Shown: in pieces, positions 20,088 to 29,016 of the stretch
Layout: each line of letters starts with the position of its first letter
Numbering within the stretch: position 1 is the first letter of the stretch
NCBI RefSeq assembly: GCF_040939785.1
Contig: NZ_CP162553.1
Coordinates: 4,731,001-4,795,000 of the forward strand
DNA from: Bradyrhizobium lupini
GTDB lineage: Bacteria > Pseudomonadota > Alphaproteobacteria > Rhizobiales > Xanthobacteraceae
DNA length: 64,000 nucleotides
Direction: 5' to 3'
Notes under the pieces: model-generated
What the model saw: the letters and a program-made list of their open reading frames with translations, nothing else
Database searches by the model: none
What the model was told of the DNA's origin: nothing
Made by a program: the position numbers and the translations under genes

Positions 20088-21396
20088 ATCGCTACCGGGC
20101 TCGCTGCCGTTGACGCTGCGGATGTACCGGCGCCTGGCGCGCGGCCTGGTGCCGCTCGCGCCTGTGCTGATCAACCGGCGCCTGAAGCAGGGCAAGGAAG
20201 ATCCCGCGCGCGTCGGCGAACGGCGGGGCCTGTCCCGGGACGTGCGACCGCACGGTCCGCTGGTCTGGATTCACGGCGCCAGCGTCGGCGAGGTCCTCGC
20301 CGCGGCGGCCCTGATCGAGCGCTTGCGCGATCTGAACCTGCGCATTCTGCTCACCTCGGGCACCGTCACGTCGGCTGCTATTGTCGCAAAGCGCTTTCCG
20401 CCCGACGTCATCCATCAATACGTGCCGTATGATTCCCCGCGCTACGTCGCGCGCTTCCTCGACCATTGGAAGCCGTCGCTGGCGCTGTTCATCGAATCCG
20501 ATCTCTGGCCGAACCTGATCCTGGCAGGCGCTGCGCGTCGCGTGCCGATGGTGCTGATCAACGGGCGGATGTCGCCGCGCTCCTTCCCGCGCTGGCGCCG
20601 CATGCAGGGCACCATCTCGGCGCTGCTGTCGCGTTTCGACATTTGTCTGGCGCAGTCGAAGACCGATGCCGAGCGCTTCTCGGCGCTCGGCGGCCGGGAC
20701 GTCGTCACCACGGGCAATCTCAAGCTCGACGTGCCGGCGCCGCCGGCCGATCCTGCCAAGCTCGAACGGCTGATGGCGATGACGCGCGGGCGTCCGATCA
20801 TCGTCGCGGCCTCGACCCATCTGGGCGAGGAGGAGATGCTGGTGGCGGCGCATCGCAGCCTCAGCGGTTTCTTCCCGCAGCTCCTGACCGTGATCGTGCC
20901 GCGCCATCCGGATCGCGGCTCCTCGATCACAGGCCTGATCACGGCGTCCGGCCTGAAGCCGGCCCTGCGCTCGCGCGACGAGCTGCCGACGGCGACCACC
21001 GACGTTTATATCGCCGACACCATGGGCGAGCTCGGCCTGTTCTATCGCCTCTCGGACATCGTGTTCATGGGCGGATCGCTGATCCGCCATGGTGGCCAGA
21101 ATCCGATCGAAGCGATCAAGCTCGGCGCGGCCATCGTCCATGGTCCGCACGTCTTCAATTTCGCCGACGTCTACGAGGCGCTCGATCACAGCGGCGGTGC
21201 GCGCCAGGCCGACACGCAGGAGCTGCTGATCAAGCAGCTCGGCCAGCTGCTCGCCGATCCTGCCGTGCGTCACAAGATCCAGCAATCGGGCGCCGGCGTG
21301 GTCGAGGATCTCGGCGGCGCGCTCAACCGCACCATGACCGCGCTCGAGCCTTATCTTCTGCAGTTGCGGATCGAGATGGGGGCCGCCAATGCGTGA
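20080..21396 (+). CDS. waaA: 3-deoxy-D-manno-octulosonic acid (Kdo) transferase
   Basis: WaaA (KdtA) adds Kdo to lipid A precursors at the inner membrane. The 438-residue GT30 protein has the N-terminal acceptor domain (WIHGASVGEVLAAAAL, LFIESDLWPNLI) and the C-terminal CMP-Kdo domain with GHGGQNPIEA-type sequence (IRHGGQNPIEAIKLG). ATG 20080 lies 8 bp inside the previous gene, and its own end overlaps lpxK by 8 bp. Confidence 0.95.
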   Translation: MPKSLPGSLPLTLRMYRRLARGLVPLAPVLINRRLKQGKEDPARVGERRGLSRDVRPHGPLVWIHGASVGEVLAAAALIERLRDLNLRILLTSGTVTSAAIVAKRFPPDVIHQYVPYDSPRYVARFLDHWKPSLALFIESDLWPNLILAGAARRVPMVLINGRMSPRSFPRWRRMQGTISALLSRFDICLAQSKTDAERFSALGGRDVVTTGNLKLDVPAPPADPAKLERLMAMTRGRPIIVAASTHLGEEEMLVAAHRSLSGFFPQLLTVIVPRHPDRGSSITGLITASGLKPALRSRDELPTATTDVYIADTMGELGLFYRLSDIVFMGGSLIRHGGQNPIEAIKLGAAIVHGPHVFNFADVYEALDHSGGARQADTQELLIKQLGQLLADPAVRHKIQQSGAGVVEDLGGALNRTMTALEPYLLQLRIEMGAANA

Positions 21397-22405
21397 GCCG
21401 GCCTTCTGGTACCGGCCACGTTCGCTCGAATCGTACGCGTTGGGGCCGCTGGGTGCGCTCTACGGCGCGATCACCGAACGGCGGATGCTGCGCGAGGGCG
21501 TCGACGCCGGCATCCCCGTGATCTGCGTCGGCAACTACCATGTCGGCGGCGCCGGCAAGACGCCGACCGTGCTGGCGCTGACGAAGCTCCTGCGCGAGCT
21601 CGGCGAGACGCCGGTGGTGCTCAGCCGCGGCTATGGCGGTAGCCTCAGGGGCCCGGTAATGGTCGACCGCATGCGTCACACCGCGTCCGACGTCGGCGAC
21701 GAGCCGCTGATGATGGCGCGCGACGTTCCCGTCACGGTCGCGCGCGACCGCCTCGACGGCGTCGTGCTGGCGAAGTCGCAAGGCGCCACCGTGATCCTGA
21801 TGGACGACGGTTTCCAGAACCCGCGTCTCTTGAAGGACACCTCGTTGATCGTGATCGACAGCGAGCGCGGCCTCGGCAATGGCAAGGTGTTTCCGGCCGG
21901 TCCGCTGCGTGCGCCGCTGGAGGCGCAGCTCGCGCGCACCGACGCGCTGGTCGTGATCGGCGGCGGCCGCGCCGCCGACGATGTCGCGGCCGAGCTAGCC
22001 AGGCGCAACAAGCCGGAACTCCGCGCGCGGCTGAAACCCGACGCCGAGGCGGTCGCAAGACTGTTGGGCAAGCCGGTGTTCGCGTTCGCCGGCATCGGCG
22101 ATCCCGAACGGTTCTTCCGTACGTTGCGCGCTGGCGGCATCGAGCTCGCGCGCACGCGCGCCTTCGCCGATCACCACATGTTTTCGAACGAGGAGATCGC
22201 AGCCGTCGCTGCGGAGGCGCGGCGCGAGCAGCAAACACTGGTGACGACCGAAAAGGATATCGCTCGCCTGCACGGCCGCGAAGGCGTGCCGGATGACATC
22301 GTGCCTTTCGCGGTGCAGCTCGAGTTCGATGACCCGGTTGCGCTTCGGCAATTGATCAGCGATCATCTCTACAAGGCGCGCGAGCGGCGGTTTTCCAGGC
22401 GATGA
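21389..22405 (+). CDS. lpxK: Tetraacyldisaccharide 4'-kinase
   Basis: LpxK phosphorylates the lipid A disaccharide at the 4' position. The 338-residue protein has an N-terminal hydrophobic helix, a Walker A motif in NYHVGGAGKTPTVLAL and the family block MDDGFQNPRL. It is the last gene of the envelope cluster; about 250 bp of apparently non-coding DNA follow. Confidence 0.95.
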   Translation: MREPAFWYRPRSLESYALGPLGALYGAITERRMLREGVDAGIPVICVGNYHVGGAGKTPTVLALTKLLRELGETPVVLSRGYGGSLRGPVMVDRMRHTASDVGDEPLMMARDVPVTVARDRLDGVVLAKSQGATVILMDDGFQNPRLLKDTSLIVIDSERGLGNGKVFPAGPLRAPLEAQLARTDALVVIGGGRAADDVAAELARRNKPELRARLKPDAEAVARLLGKPVFAFAGIGDPERFFRTLRAGGIELARTRAFADHHMFSNEEIAAVAAEARREQQTLVTTEKDIARLHGREGVPDDIVPFAVQLEFDDPVALRQLISDHLYKARERRFSRR

Positions 22406-22652
22406 TCTCGTAAGGTGGGCGAGGTCTGATCGGGACGACATGTCGCACTGATGAATTTCCTTCCGCACGTTCGGGAGTTGATGTAGCCCTCGCATGAGAG
22501 CCGTCACCGGGACGTGCCGAACTCCCGGAAATCATCGACGGCGTTTATGCCCACGGCGGGCAGTACCTTCATCATTTCAGATGCAGCGGCCGTAACGACG
22601 AGTTCGGAACGGCAGGGAAAGTCATTGCCAAAAACCCAGAGGAGAACATGCC

Positions 22653-22988
22653 ATGCATTTTTGCCTCACCGGACAATACACACCCCGCGCTCTCAATGCC
22701 ATTTTGGAGAACCCCAAGACCGATCGTCAGGAGGCGGCAAGAAAACTCATCGAAGCGGCCGGCGGAAAGCTGATTTCGATGTTCAGCGTTGCGGCCGACG
22801 GCCCAGGCGTGTTGGTGATTTTCGATGTGCCTGATCCGGGTGCGGCTCCGGCCATCTCCGGCCTGACCGTCACGGCGGGCACCCTGCAGAACGTGAAACT
22901 GACGCGGCTGTTCACGCAGGACGAGATCAAGCAGGTCCGCCAGAACGCGGCGAAGCTGCGTTCTTCGTATACTCCGCCCGGAAGCTGA
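22653..22988 (+). CDS. GYD domain-containing protein
   Basis: The 111-residue product is a small ferredoxin-like alpha/beta protein of the GYD family (FCLTGQYTPRAL, then KLISMFSVAADGPGVLVIFDV). Function is unknown. The ATG has an AGGAG site 7 nt upstream. It stands alone in a region of small genes. Confidence 0.85.
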   Translation: MHFCLTGQYTPRALNAILENPKTDRQEAARKLIEAAGGKLISMFSVAADGPGVLVIFDVPDPGAAPAISGLTVTAGTLQNVKLTRLFTQDEIKQVRQNAAKLRSSYTPPGS

Positions 22989-23158
22989 CATCCGGATCTA
23001 AAGCGAAGCCGCCGCAGTCGAAGGAAGCGGCGGCAACGCTCACCTCACAGCAAGAAGCACGTCTGCAACCGAGGCAAGGCGAAGGCCTTCCAGCCTGCGT
23101 TGACGAACCATGCTGTCCGGTGCGTGCTGCGTCCGCGGCGTTCAGCAGTCAATCATGC

Positions 23159-23245
23159 TCACCACGCCCCAACGGCCATCAATCCGATAATGGTCAGGCA
23201 CGAGACGCAGGCCACCATGGCGGTATAGTACTCGGGTGTATTCAT
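23159..23245 (-). CDS. Very small membrane protein (28 residues)
   Basis: The frame encodes 28 residues beginning MNTPEYYTAMVACVSC and ending in a hydrophobic stretch (LTIIGLMAVGAW). It would form a single membrane helix covering most of the protein. A near-perfect ribosome site, GGGAGG, lies 5 nt before ATG 23245, which is the main reason for calling it. It could be a regulatory micropeptide of a membrane complex; that is speculation. Confidence 0.6.
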   Translation of the reverse strand: MNTPEYYTAMVACVSCLTIIGLMAVGAW

Positions 23246-23315
23246 TGCTGCCTCCCAAACTGTTGCCAACTGCTTGGTCACTGCTACGGGGAGAGATCGC
23301 CGGTCTCGGGCCGCT

Positions 23316-23498
23316 TCAATTCGGCGCGCGGCGACCGGTCTTGCGTTGTGCGTCCGTCCTCTCATCATCACCCTGATCCGGATGATGATGCGCGTCGAGA
23401 CCTTCAAAGCGTTCAGCTGCGATCAGAAGCTGTTTCCGCATTTCAGCGAGGCGGGCGCGGCAATATTCACGATAGAGCAGGTCTAATATGGTGGGCAT
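23316..23498 (-). CDS. Small hypothetical protein
   Basis: A 60-codon frame starting MPTILDLLYREYCRARLAEM, helical and basic, then a His/Asp-rich tail. ATG 23498 is preceded by GGGGGTG at fair spacing; an in-frame ATG at 23510 has none. It lies upstream of the 28-residue gene on the same strand, 70 nt away, so they may share a transcript. No known family recognised. Confidence 0.5.
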   Translation of the reverse strand: MPTILDLLYREYCRARLAEMRKQLLIAAERFEGLDAHHHPDQGDDERTDAQRKTGRRAPN

Positions 23499-24003
23499 GA
23501 TCACCCCCATCGTTGATTTTCGATTTACAGATATTCCACCGCAAATTTTCGAGGTGATCGTAGCCCGACAGATGGCTCTTCGATATGAGCCCGTTCACAG
23601 ACGGCGCCAATTCCAGAGCTCAGTGGCCGTTTGGCTGACTTGATTGTCTGTGCGATAAAAAGATCAGGGCCAATTACCTAAGATGAAGCATAGCGGCGCT
23701 TTGTTTCACCAAGACTTCGTCAAACAACCTAAGAGCGCCAATCGCAACAAAGAATCCAACCACAACGCGAAATAACTAACCATGGAGTGCAAGCACTCTT
23801 CGATGCAACGCGGATTGGCATAACGGAAATCATCTCGGCTGTGAGAGCAGCATTTCTGATGCGTCCGAACATGCCTCGTGAAAAAGCTGCACCGCTCGTG
23901 CTATGCCGGCAGGGCAGCTGCGCTTTGCCCATCGACAGCAGCCTGCCATTCAGGCGCCATTCATCGCAAGCTCCTATCGTTTTCAGACGCTCAGGAGAAT
24001 GCG
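23499..24003. other. Intergenic region, no gene recognised
   Basis: About 505 bp, visibly richer in A/T than the surroundings, between divergent small genes. A possible minus-strand frame at 23729-23932 has no ribosome site or recognisable content. It probably holds the promoters of the two neighbouring gene sets; no consensus promoter was clear. Confidence 0.5.
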
Positions 24004-24309
24004 ATGAAGTTGCCGTCCGCCGCCGTTGCCGCCAGTCTTGTGGGTCTGATCATTGCGCCGGTGTTTGCACAGACGGCACCGCCGGCGGCGTCCACCGCCA
24101 CAGTGTCGGTCCCCGCGACCAAGCGCGTGACGTGTCTTTCCGCGACGGCGAGCCTGAAGGGACAGGACAAGCGCGACCAGATGCAGCTCTGCATGGCGCA
24201 GGCGCGGCTCGATTGCCTGAAGCAGGCGATCGATCAGAAGATCGTCGGCGAGACCAGGAAGAGTTTCATCAAGACCTGCGTGGGCGCGGATGGCGCGGAG
24301 CAGCGATAG
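24004..24309 (+). CDS. Small exported Cys-containing protein, PsiF-like
   Basis: ATG 24004 has an AGGAG site and begins a signal peptide (MKLPSAAVAASLVGLIIAP, cleavage near VFA-Q). The mature part of about 77 residues has four cysteines. Its pattern (CLSATASLKGQDKRDQM, then ETRKSFIKTCVG) resembles the PsiF repeat, which has a C...R..F...C spacing. PsiF proteins are periplasmic and of unknown role, phosphate-starvation linked in E. coli. The family assignment is moderate. Confidence 0.7.
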   Translation: MKLPSAAVAASLVGLIIAPVFAQTAPPAASTATVSVPATKRVTCLSATASLKGQDKRDQMQLCMAQARLDCLKQAIDQKIVGETRKSFIKTCVGADGAEQR

Positions 24310-24325
24310 ACGCGCGGCCGCGGCC

Positions 24326-24553
24326 TCACGCTTGCGGCTTGGGCGCGCCCGGGTAATGCCGCTCGAGCACGGCGGCGGGTGTGGCGTAGGCTTCCTGCAG
24401 GTCCACGCTCCAATATTTCAACTCGTCGAGCGGGATGCGCGTATCGGTGATCGCGCAGCGCACGAAGGTCCCCGGCGAGATCACGCGGAAATCGCCGTCG
24501 AGATACTGCACCTGGGCTTCGCCATGGCCCGAGGGGCCGAACTTGTTCAGCAC
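24326..24553 (-). CDS. DUF2093 domain-containing protein
   Basis: The 75-residue protein matches DUF2093 (AQVQYLDGDFRVISPGTFVRCAITDTRIPLDELKYWSV is the core, here split only for naming by its start AQVQYLDGDFRV and end LDELKYWSV). The start is GTG 24553. In many alphaproteobacteria this gene follows xseA directly; here xseA is 1.7 kb away on the same strand with an inserted + strand hydrolase and repeats between. Function unknown. Confidence 0.82.
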   Translation of the reverse strand: MLNKFGPSGHGEAQVQYLDGDFRVISPGTFVRCAITDTRIPLDELKYWSVDLQEAYATPAAVLERHYPGAPKPQA

Positions 24554-24728
24554 GGTCGAAAGTCTCCGTGGAAGGCCGCTCCGGGATCACATGGGAGGGC
24601 ACGATGTGTTGGACGGGATGTAGCACAGATAGGGTGGCTTGTCCGCCCGGTAAACCCACCGGTTTGTGATGTTTTGGCGGCGTTTCCGCATGATAGTGCT
24701 TGAGCGAAGGATCCAACGGCAAAGTTCG

Positions 24729-25553
24729 ATGCGCCTTCCGTTCACCGCCCTGTTCCTGACGTTCCTGATCTCGGCCGCGCACGGCTCGCCGGCACCGCAG
24801 CCGGTCGAGATTCCGCTGGCGTCCGGCGTGCTGCATGCGCAGCTCTACAAGCCCGAGGGCACGGGGCCGTTTCCGACCGTGATCGCGCTCCACGGCTGCG
24901 GCGGCCTCGGTGGCCATTCCGATTCCGTCCTGCCGCGCTACCGCGAATGGGCCGAGCGGCTGCTCAAGTCCGGCAACGCCGTCCTGCTCCCTGACAGCTA
25001 CGGCTCGCGCGAGCTCGGGCCGCAATGCCGCGTCAAGGAGATCCACGTCAAGGCGCGGCGCGAACGCGTCACCGACATCGCGGCGTCGCGCGCGTGGCTG
25101 ATGAAGCAGAGCTGGGTTGCGCGCGACCGCGTCAGCCTGATGGGGTGGGCCAACGGCGCCAGCGCGCTGCTCTGGGCCGTGCGTCCGCAAAACCTTGCGC
25201 GCGAGACGGGTCCGGATTTCCGCGCCGCGATCGCGTTCTATCCGGACTGCAGGATTTCCGCCGGCCTCGGGTGGAGCACACGGGTGCCGACGCTGGTGCT
25301 GATCGGTGGCAATGACGACGTCTCGTCGCCGCCGGCCTGCCGCCAGATGGTCGATGGTGCGCATGGCCGCAGCGCGCTCGCGCGCATCGTGGTCTATCCC
25401 GGCGCCTATCACGACTTCGACCGCGCCAACACGCCGCTGCACGCAGCGAGCGGCAGCACCGACGCCGCCGCGCCCGAGCACGGCCATCTCGGCACCGATG
25501 CGGCAGCGCGCGCGGCGTCGCAGAAGGAAGTCGCAGAGTGGCTGGCACGGTGA
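24729..25553 (+). CDS. Dienelactone-hydrolase-like protein lacking the nucleophile
   Basis: The 274-residue protein has a signal peptide (MRLPFTALFLTFLISAAHG) and an alpha/beta hydrolase fold: oxyanion region ALHGCGGLGGH, acid-loop GGNDDVSSP and His in AYHDFDR. The elbow that should carry the nucleophile reads LMGWANGAS, so Ala stands where Ser or Cys is expected (GxSxG). The gcc codon is clear. It may be a pseudoenzyme or use another residue. ATG 24729 was chosen for the signal peptide. It separates DUF2093 from xseA and is followed by REP-like repeats. Confidence 0.85.
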   Translation: MRLPFTALFLTFLISAAHGSPAPQPVEIPLASGVLHAQLYKPEGTGPFPTVIALHGCGGLGGHSDSVLPRYREWAERLLKSGNAVLLPDSYGSRELGPQCRVKEIHVKARRERVTDIAASRAWLMKQSWVARDRVSLMGWANGASALLWAVRPQNLARETGPDFRAAIAFYPDCRISAGLGWSTRVPTLVLIGGNDDVSSPPACRQMVDGAHGRSALARIVVYPGAYHDFDRANTPLHAASGSTDAAAPEHGHLGTDAAARAASQKEVAEWLAR

Positions 25554-25563
25554 TGGCAGTGCC

Positions 25564-25632
25564 GTAGCCCGGATGAGCGTAGCGATATCCGGGTAGGCCT
25601 GTCCCGCATGTCGCTGCGCTCATGCGGGCTAC
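25564..25632. repeat. REP-like inverted pair, copy 1
   Basis: A palindromic unit starting gtagcccggatgagcgtagc is followed by an inverted relative ending gctcatgcgggctac. The pair resembles a BIME made of two REP sequences. A closely similar pair is at 25997-26065. Confidence 0.75.
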
Positions 25633-25812
25633 ATGTGGCGAGCGGGCTCGCCGCGCCGTAGCTCGTGAGAAGCGAAGGCGGGGCCGCCCGAGGGAACAAC
25701 AGCGGACAACCCCGCATCGACCACCGCCCTGCACGGAAAATGGCCGACCGTGACTCTACGGATCGCGCGCCGTGATGGTTTCATTTCGAAACGACGCCAT
25801 CATTTGACCACG

Positions 25813-25983
25813 ATGTCGATTAAACGCAATCCCATGCGCAACCGCTCCGTCCTGTTCTCCTCCGCCCTGATCGTCTTCACCGTCGCGGTCTTCCTGTTTG
25901 AAGCCCATGCCGGCGCGCCGCAACGCGCGCCGGAACATTGCGGCTTCTGGACCACGATCGACGCGGGATTGTCCTGCCGCTGA
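25813..25983 (+). CDS. Possible small exported protein
   Basis: A frame of about 56 codons (or 49 from ATG 25834) with a hydrophobic stretch SVLFSSALIVFTVAVFLF followed by AHAGAP, which looks like a signal peptide. The mature peptide would be about 25 residues with two cysteines. The ribosome site is weak. It lies between the two REP-like pairs. Confidence 0.4.
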   Translation: MSIKRNPMRNRSVLFSSALIVFTVAVFLFEAHAGAPQRAPEHCGFWTTIDAGLSCR

Positions 25984-25996
25984 GACGCGCAGTCTT

Positions 25997-26065
25997 GTAG
26001 CCCGGATGAGCGTAGCGATATCCGGGGCCGCTGCTCCCGCATGTCGCTACGCTCATGCGGGCCAC
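25997..26065. repeat. REP-like inverted pair, copy 2
   Basis: Nearly the same arrangement as 25564-25632: gtagcccggatgagcgtagc at the left, an inverted relative ending gctcatgcgggccac at the right. Both pairs have the same orientation and are 433 bp apart. Confidence 0.75.
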
Positions 26066-26100
26066 GACAGCGAGTTCGTGACACGCGTCCCACACACTCA

Positions 26101-26222
26101 CTGTCACCGCCCGGCTTGACCGGGCGATCCAGTACGCCGAGGCGGTTGTGATGGATCGAGAAGCCGCGGCGTACTGGATTCCCGCTCCTGTGCGCAATTG
26201 CGCACAAGGCGGGGAATGACAG
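26101..26222. repeat. Long imperfect palindrome, related to copies A/B
   Basis: The arms atccagtacgccg (near 26126) and cggcgtactggat (near 26168) are inverted. The right arm and its neighbour are the reverse complement of 149-173 in copy A. A perfect 18-bp palindrome, tgtgcgcaattgcgcaca, lies at 26189-26206. The element ends 24 nt beyond the xseA stop and may act as its transcription end. Confidence 0.7.
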
Positions 26223-26246
26223 CCAGGGTGGAACGCCGCCCTCCGC

Positions 26247-27886
26247 CTAAAACAAATTCCCCTGATCCACCGGCTTGCCCACGCGCTTCGGCGCAGGCTT
26301 GGCGTCCTGCGCGGCTGGCTTCGCTTGCGCCGGCGCGCGCTTCGCTGCAGCCGCGGGCCGATCCGCATCCGCGGTCGCACCGACACGGCCATCCGCAAAC
26401 TCGATCTCGACCCGTGCGCCGGGACCGATCTCATTCGCCGAATGCAGCGGATGGCCGGCCTCGTCCCGCACCAGGGCAAAGCCGCGCGCGAGCACGCCGC
26501 GATAGGACAAGGCGGAGAGCAGCTTGCCGCTGTTCTCGATGCGGGCATCCAGCCGCTGCAACAGCGTCACCAGCGCGCGGCCCGCGCGCTCGGCCAGGCG
26601 ATGCGTGCGCTCGCGCTGGCGGTGAATCGCGTTGCGCTGCGCCTGCGCATTGGACAGTTTTGAGGCACGCAAGCGCACCTCCAGCCCGGCAAAGCGGTCG
26701 CGCCGCCGCCGCAAGAGCGAGCGTGCGGATAGGCCGAGCCGTTCGCCGCACACGGTGAGGCGATGATCAGCCTGCGCGATCTGGCCGTGCAGCACCCGCA
26801 GCGTCAGCTTGGCGCCTGCGGCGGTGAACCTTCGGAAATGCGCGTGGGTGTTGGCCTTGAGGCAGCGGGGCAGGGACGCACCCGCCGAATCCAGCCGCTG
26901 CCGCGGGATCGCCAGCAAATCGCCGGCGGCCGGCAGGCGCGCGCGGCGGCACGCAGCTCGCTGCGGCGGCTCTCATGGCCGCGTTGCCAGCAGGACCGGG
27001 TGCGTCGCCCGAGATCGCCGACCTCGACGAAGAGATCGCTGCGCACCGGCACCGCCATCTCGGCCGCCGCCGTCGGCGTCGGCGCGCGCTTGTCGGCGAC
27101 GAAATCGATCAGCGTGATGTCGGTCTCATGCCCCACGGCCGAGATCAGCGGGATCATGCTCTCGGCCGCGGCACGGACCACGATCTCCTCGTTGAACGAC
27201 CAGAGATCCTCCAGCGAGCCGCCGCCGCGCGCGACGATCAGCACGTCGGGGCGCGGAACCTTGCCGCCCTCCGGCAGTGCGTTGAAGCCGCGGATCGCGG
27301 CCGCGACCTGCTCGGCCGAGCCTTCGCCCTGAACTTTCACCGGCCACACCAGCACGTGGCGGGGAAAGCGGTCCTCCAGCCGATGCAGGATGTCGCGGAT
27401 TACGGCGCCGGTCGGCGAGGTCACCACGCCGATCACCTCCGGCAGCCACGGCAAAAGCTGCTTGCGCGCCTCGTCGAACAGGCCTTCGGCGGCGAGCTTC
27501 CTCTTGCGCTCCTCCATCAGCGCCATCAGCGCGCCGATGCCGGCCGGCTCCAGCGCCTCGATCACGATCTGGTATTTCGAGGAGCCCGGATAGGTCGTGA
27601 GCTTGCCGGTGGCGATGACCTCGAGCCCCTCCTGGGGCTTGAAGCGCATGCGGCCGTGCACGCCCTTCCAGATCACCGCCTCGATCTTGGCGCTCTCGTC
27701 CTTGAGCGCGAAATAGCAATGGCCCGACGAATGCGCGCCGCGGAAGCCGGAGATCTCGCCGCGGACCCGGACATGGCCATAGGTGTCCTCGACCGTCCGT
27801 TTCAGGGACTGGGAGAGCTCCGAGACGGTGAATTCGGGAGTGTTGAGCAGGGGTTCCGCTGACGGCATCGGCAAACGATTCGGCAT
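26247..27886 (-). pseudogene. xseA: Exodeoxyribonuclease VII large subunit, frameshifted
   Basis: XseA with XseB degrades single-stranded DNA. The N-terminal OB-fold ([28 protein letters not shown]) and catalytic core ([37 protein letters not shown]) are in one frame. The helical C-terminal part ([28 protein letters not shown]) is in another. The frames meet in the run of GC dinucleotides near 26936-26946; one added base gives the expected [17 protein letters not shown]. The repaired length is about 546 residues, normal for rhizobial XseA. I think the base is missing from the data rather than from the genome. Confidence 0.88.
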
Positions 27887-27940
27887 GTGGGGATCAGACC
27901 CGACGTTAAGGATTTTTGCAGCGCCGCGCCAATCCGCGTA

Positions 27941-27969
27941 TTGACCAAAAGAGTACTCTGCAGTATAGA
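27941..27969 (+). promoter_or_regulatory. Sigma-70-type promoter of the hydrolase operon
   Basis: TTGACC (27941-27946), a 17-nt spacer and TATAGA (27964-27969) make a near-consensus promoter. It lies 36 nt upstream of ATG 28006, which has an AAGGGGAG ribosome site. Confidence 0.75.
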
Positions 27970-27979
27970 GTCCTCTATA
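27950..27979. promoter_or_regulatory. Candidate operator: two palindromes over the promoter
   Basis: A perfect 10-bp palindrome agagtactct (27950-27959) fills the promoter spacer. An inverted repeat with 7-bp arms, tatagag (27964-27970) and ctctata (27973-27979), covers the -10 box. A repressor bound here would block transcription. The winged-helix protein encoded at 29567-29866 in the same operon is the natural candidate. Confidence 0.6.
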
Positions 27980-28005
27980 GTTGATCGGTTTAAGGGGAGT
28001 GGATC

Positions 28006-29016
28006 ATGGCAATTCGAGTGCTGCGCGGCGTTTTGAACGGACTGAAATGGGCTCTGTGTGCGGTCGGCGGTGTGGCGCTGATCCTGGCCGTGATGATCGC
28101 AACGCCGCTGGAGCGGCCGCCGGAGATGCGATCGGTCTCCGACTCCGCCAAGGGCATCGATTGGTCCACACTGCCTCCGCTCGAGCGTTTCCAGGCCCGC
28201 GACGGCACCTGGATCGGCTTCCGCCACTACGCTGCCAATGGTCTTGCAACCGGCCGTGGCGCGATCTTCATCCACGGCTCGTCCGGCTCCAGCGGCACCG
28301 TCAATCATGCCCTGACCCATGCCATCGCCGCGCGGGGCGTGGAGACCTGGGCGCTCGACATCCGCGGCCATGGTGGATCCGGCACGCGCGGCGATATCGG
28401 CTATGTCGGCCAGCTCGAGGACGACCTCGTCGACTTCGTCGCTCAAATCCGCAAGACCGCACCGGAGCTGCCGCTCACCTTGATCGGCCATTCCGCCGGC
28501 GCCGGCTTCTCGCTGCGCGTCGCCGCGACGCCGATCATGCAGGACATGTTCGTGCGCACCGTGCTGCTCGCACCCTATCTCGGCTATGACGCGCCGACCA
28601 ACAAGCCGCATGCCGGCGGCTGGGCCAATGTCGACCTGCCGCGCTTCTTCGCGCTGGCCACGCTGCGCAAGATCGGCATCGACTGCTGTTCGCAGCTTCC
28701 GGTGCTCGCGCTCGCCGTGCCCGCGAGTTCGGCAAAATATCTCGTCGCCACCTATTCGGACCGCCTGACGCGCAATTTCGCGACGCGCGGCTATCGCCTC
28801 GATCTTCCGGCGGCGACACGTCCGGTCACGATCTTCGGCGGCGCCGAGGACGAGATGATGATCTCGGATAAATATGCAGAAACCGTGCAGGCGGTGAAGC
28901 CATCGGTCGACGTCAAGATCATCGACGGCATCAACCACATGGGCATCGTCACCAACCCGAAGGCGATCTCGGTCATCGCCGACGATGTGACGACGCGCGG
29001 GACAGGGCAGTCATGA
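28006..29016 (+). CDS. Alpha/beta hydrolase with N-terminal membrane anchor
   Basis: The 336-residue protein starts with a hydrophobic helix (about residues 15-35). A serine hydrolase fold of the lysophospholipase type follows: oxyanion block IFIHGSSGSSG, DIRGHGGSG, nucleophile elbow LIGHSAGAGFS, acid GGAEDEMM and His in GINHMGIV. All triad residues are visible. The substrate is unknown; a lipid or ester is likely given the membrane anchor. It is the first gene of a three-gene operon and overlaps the next by 4 bp. Confidence 0.88.
   Translation: MAIRVLRGVLNGLKWALCAVGGVALILAVMIATPLERPPEMRSVSDSAKGIDWSTLPPLERFQARDGTWIGFRHYAANGLATGRGAIFIHGSSGSSGTVNHALTHAIAARGVETWALDIRGHGGSGTRGDIGYVGQLEDDLVDFVAQIRKTAPELPLTLIGHSAGAGFSLRVAATPIMQDMFVRTVLLAPYLGYDAPTNKPHAGGWANVDLPRFFALATLRKIGIDCCSQLPVLALAVPASSAKYLVATYSDRLTRNFATRGYRLDLPAATRPVTIFGGAEDEMMISDKYAETVQAVKPSVDVKIIDGINHMGIVTNPKAISVIADDVTTRGTGQS

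Noticed and set aside
20092..21285. 397-codon minus frame opposite waaA
   Set aside because: Shadow of a well-supported gene; no recognisable motif.
23729..23932. 68-codon minus frame in the AT-richer intergenic region
   Set aside because: No ribosome site, odd composition rich in Cys and Trp, no recognisable similarity.
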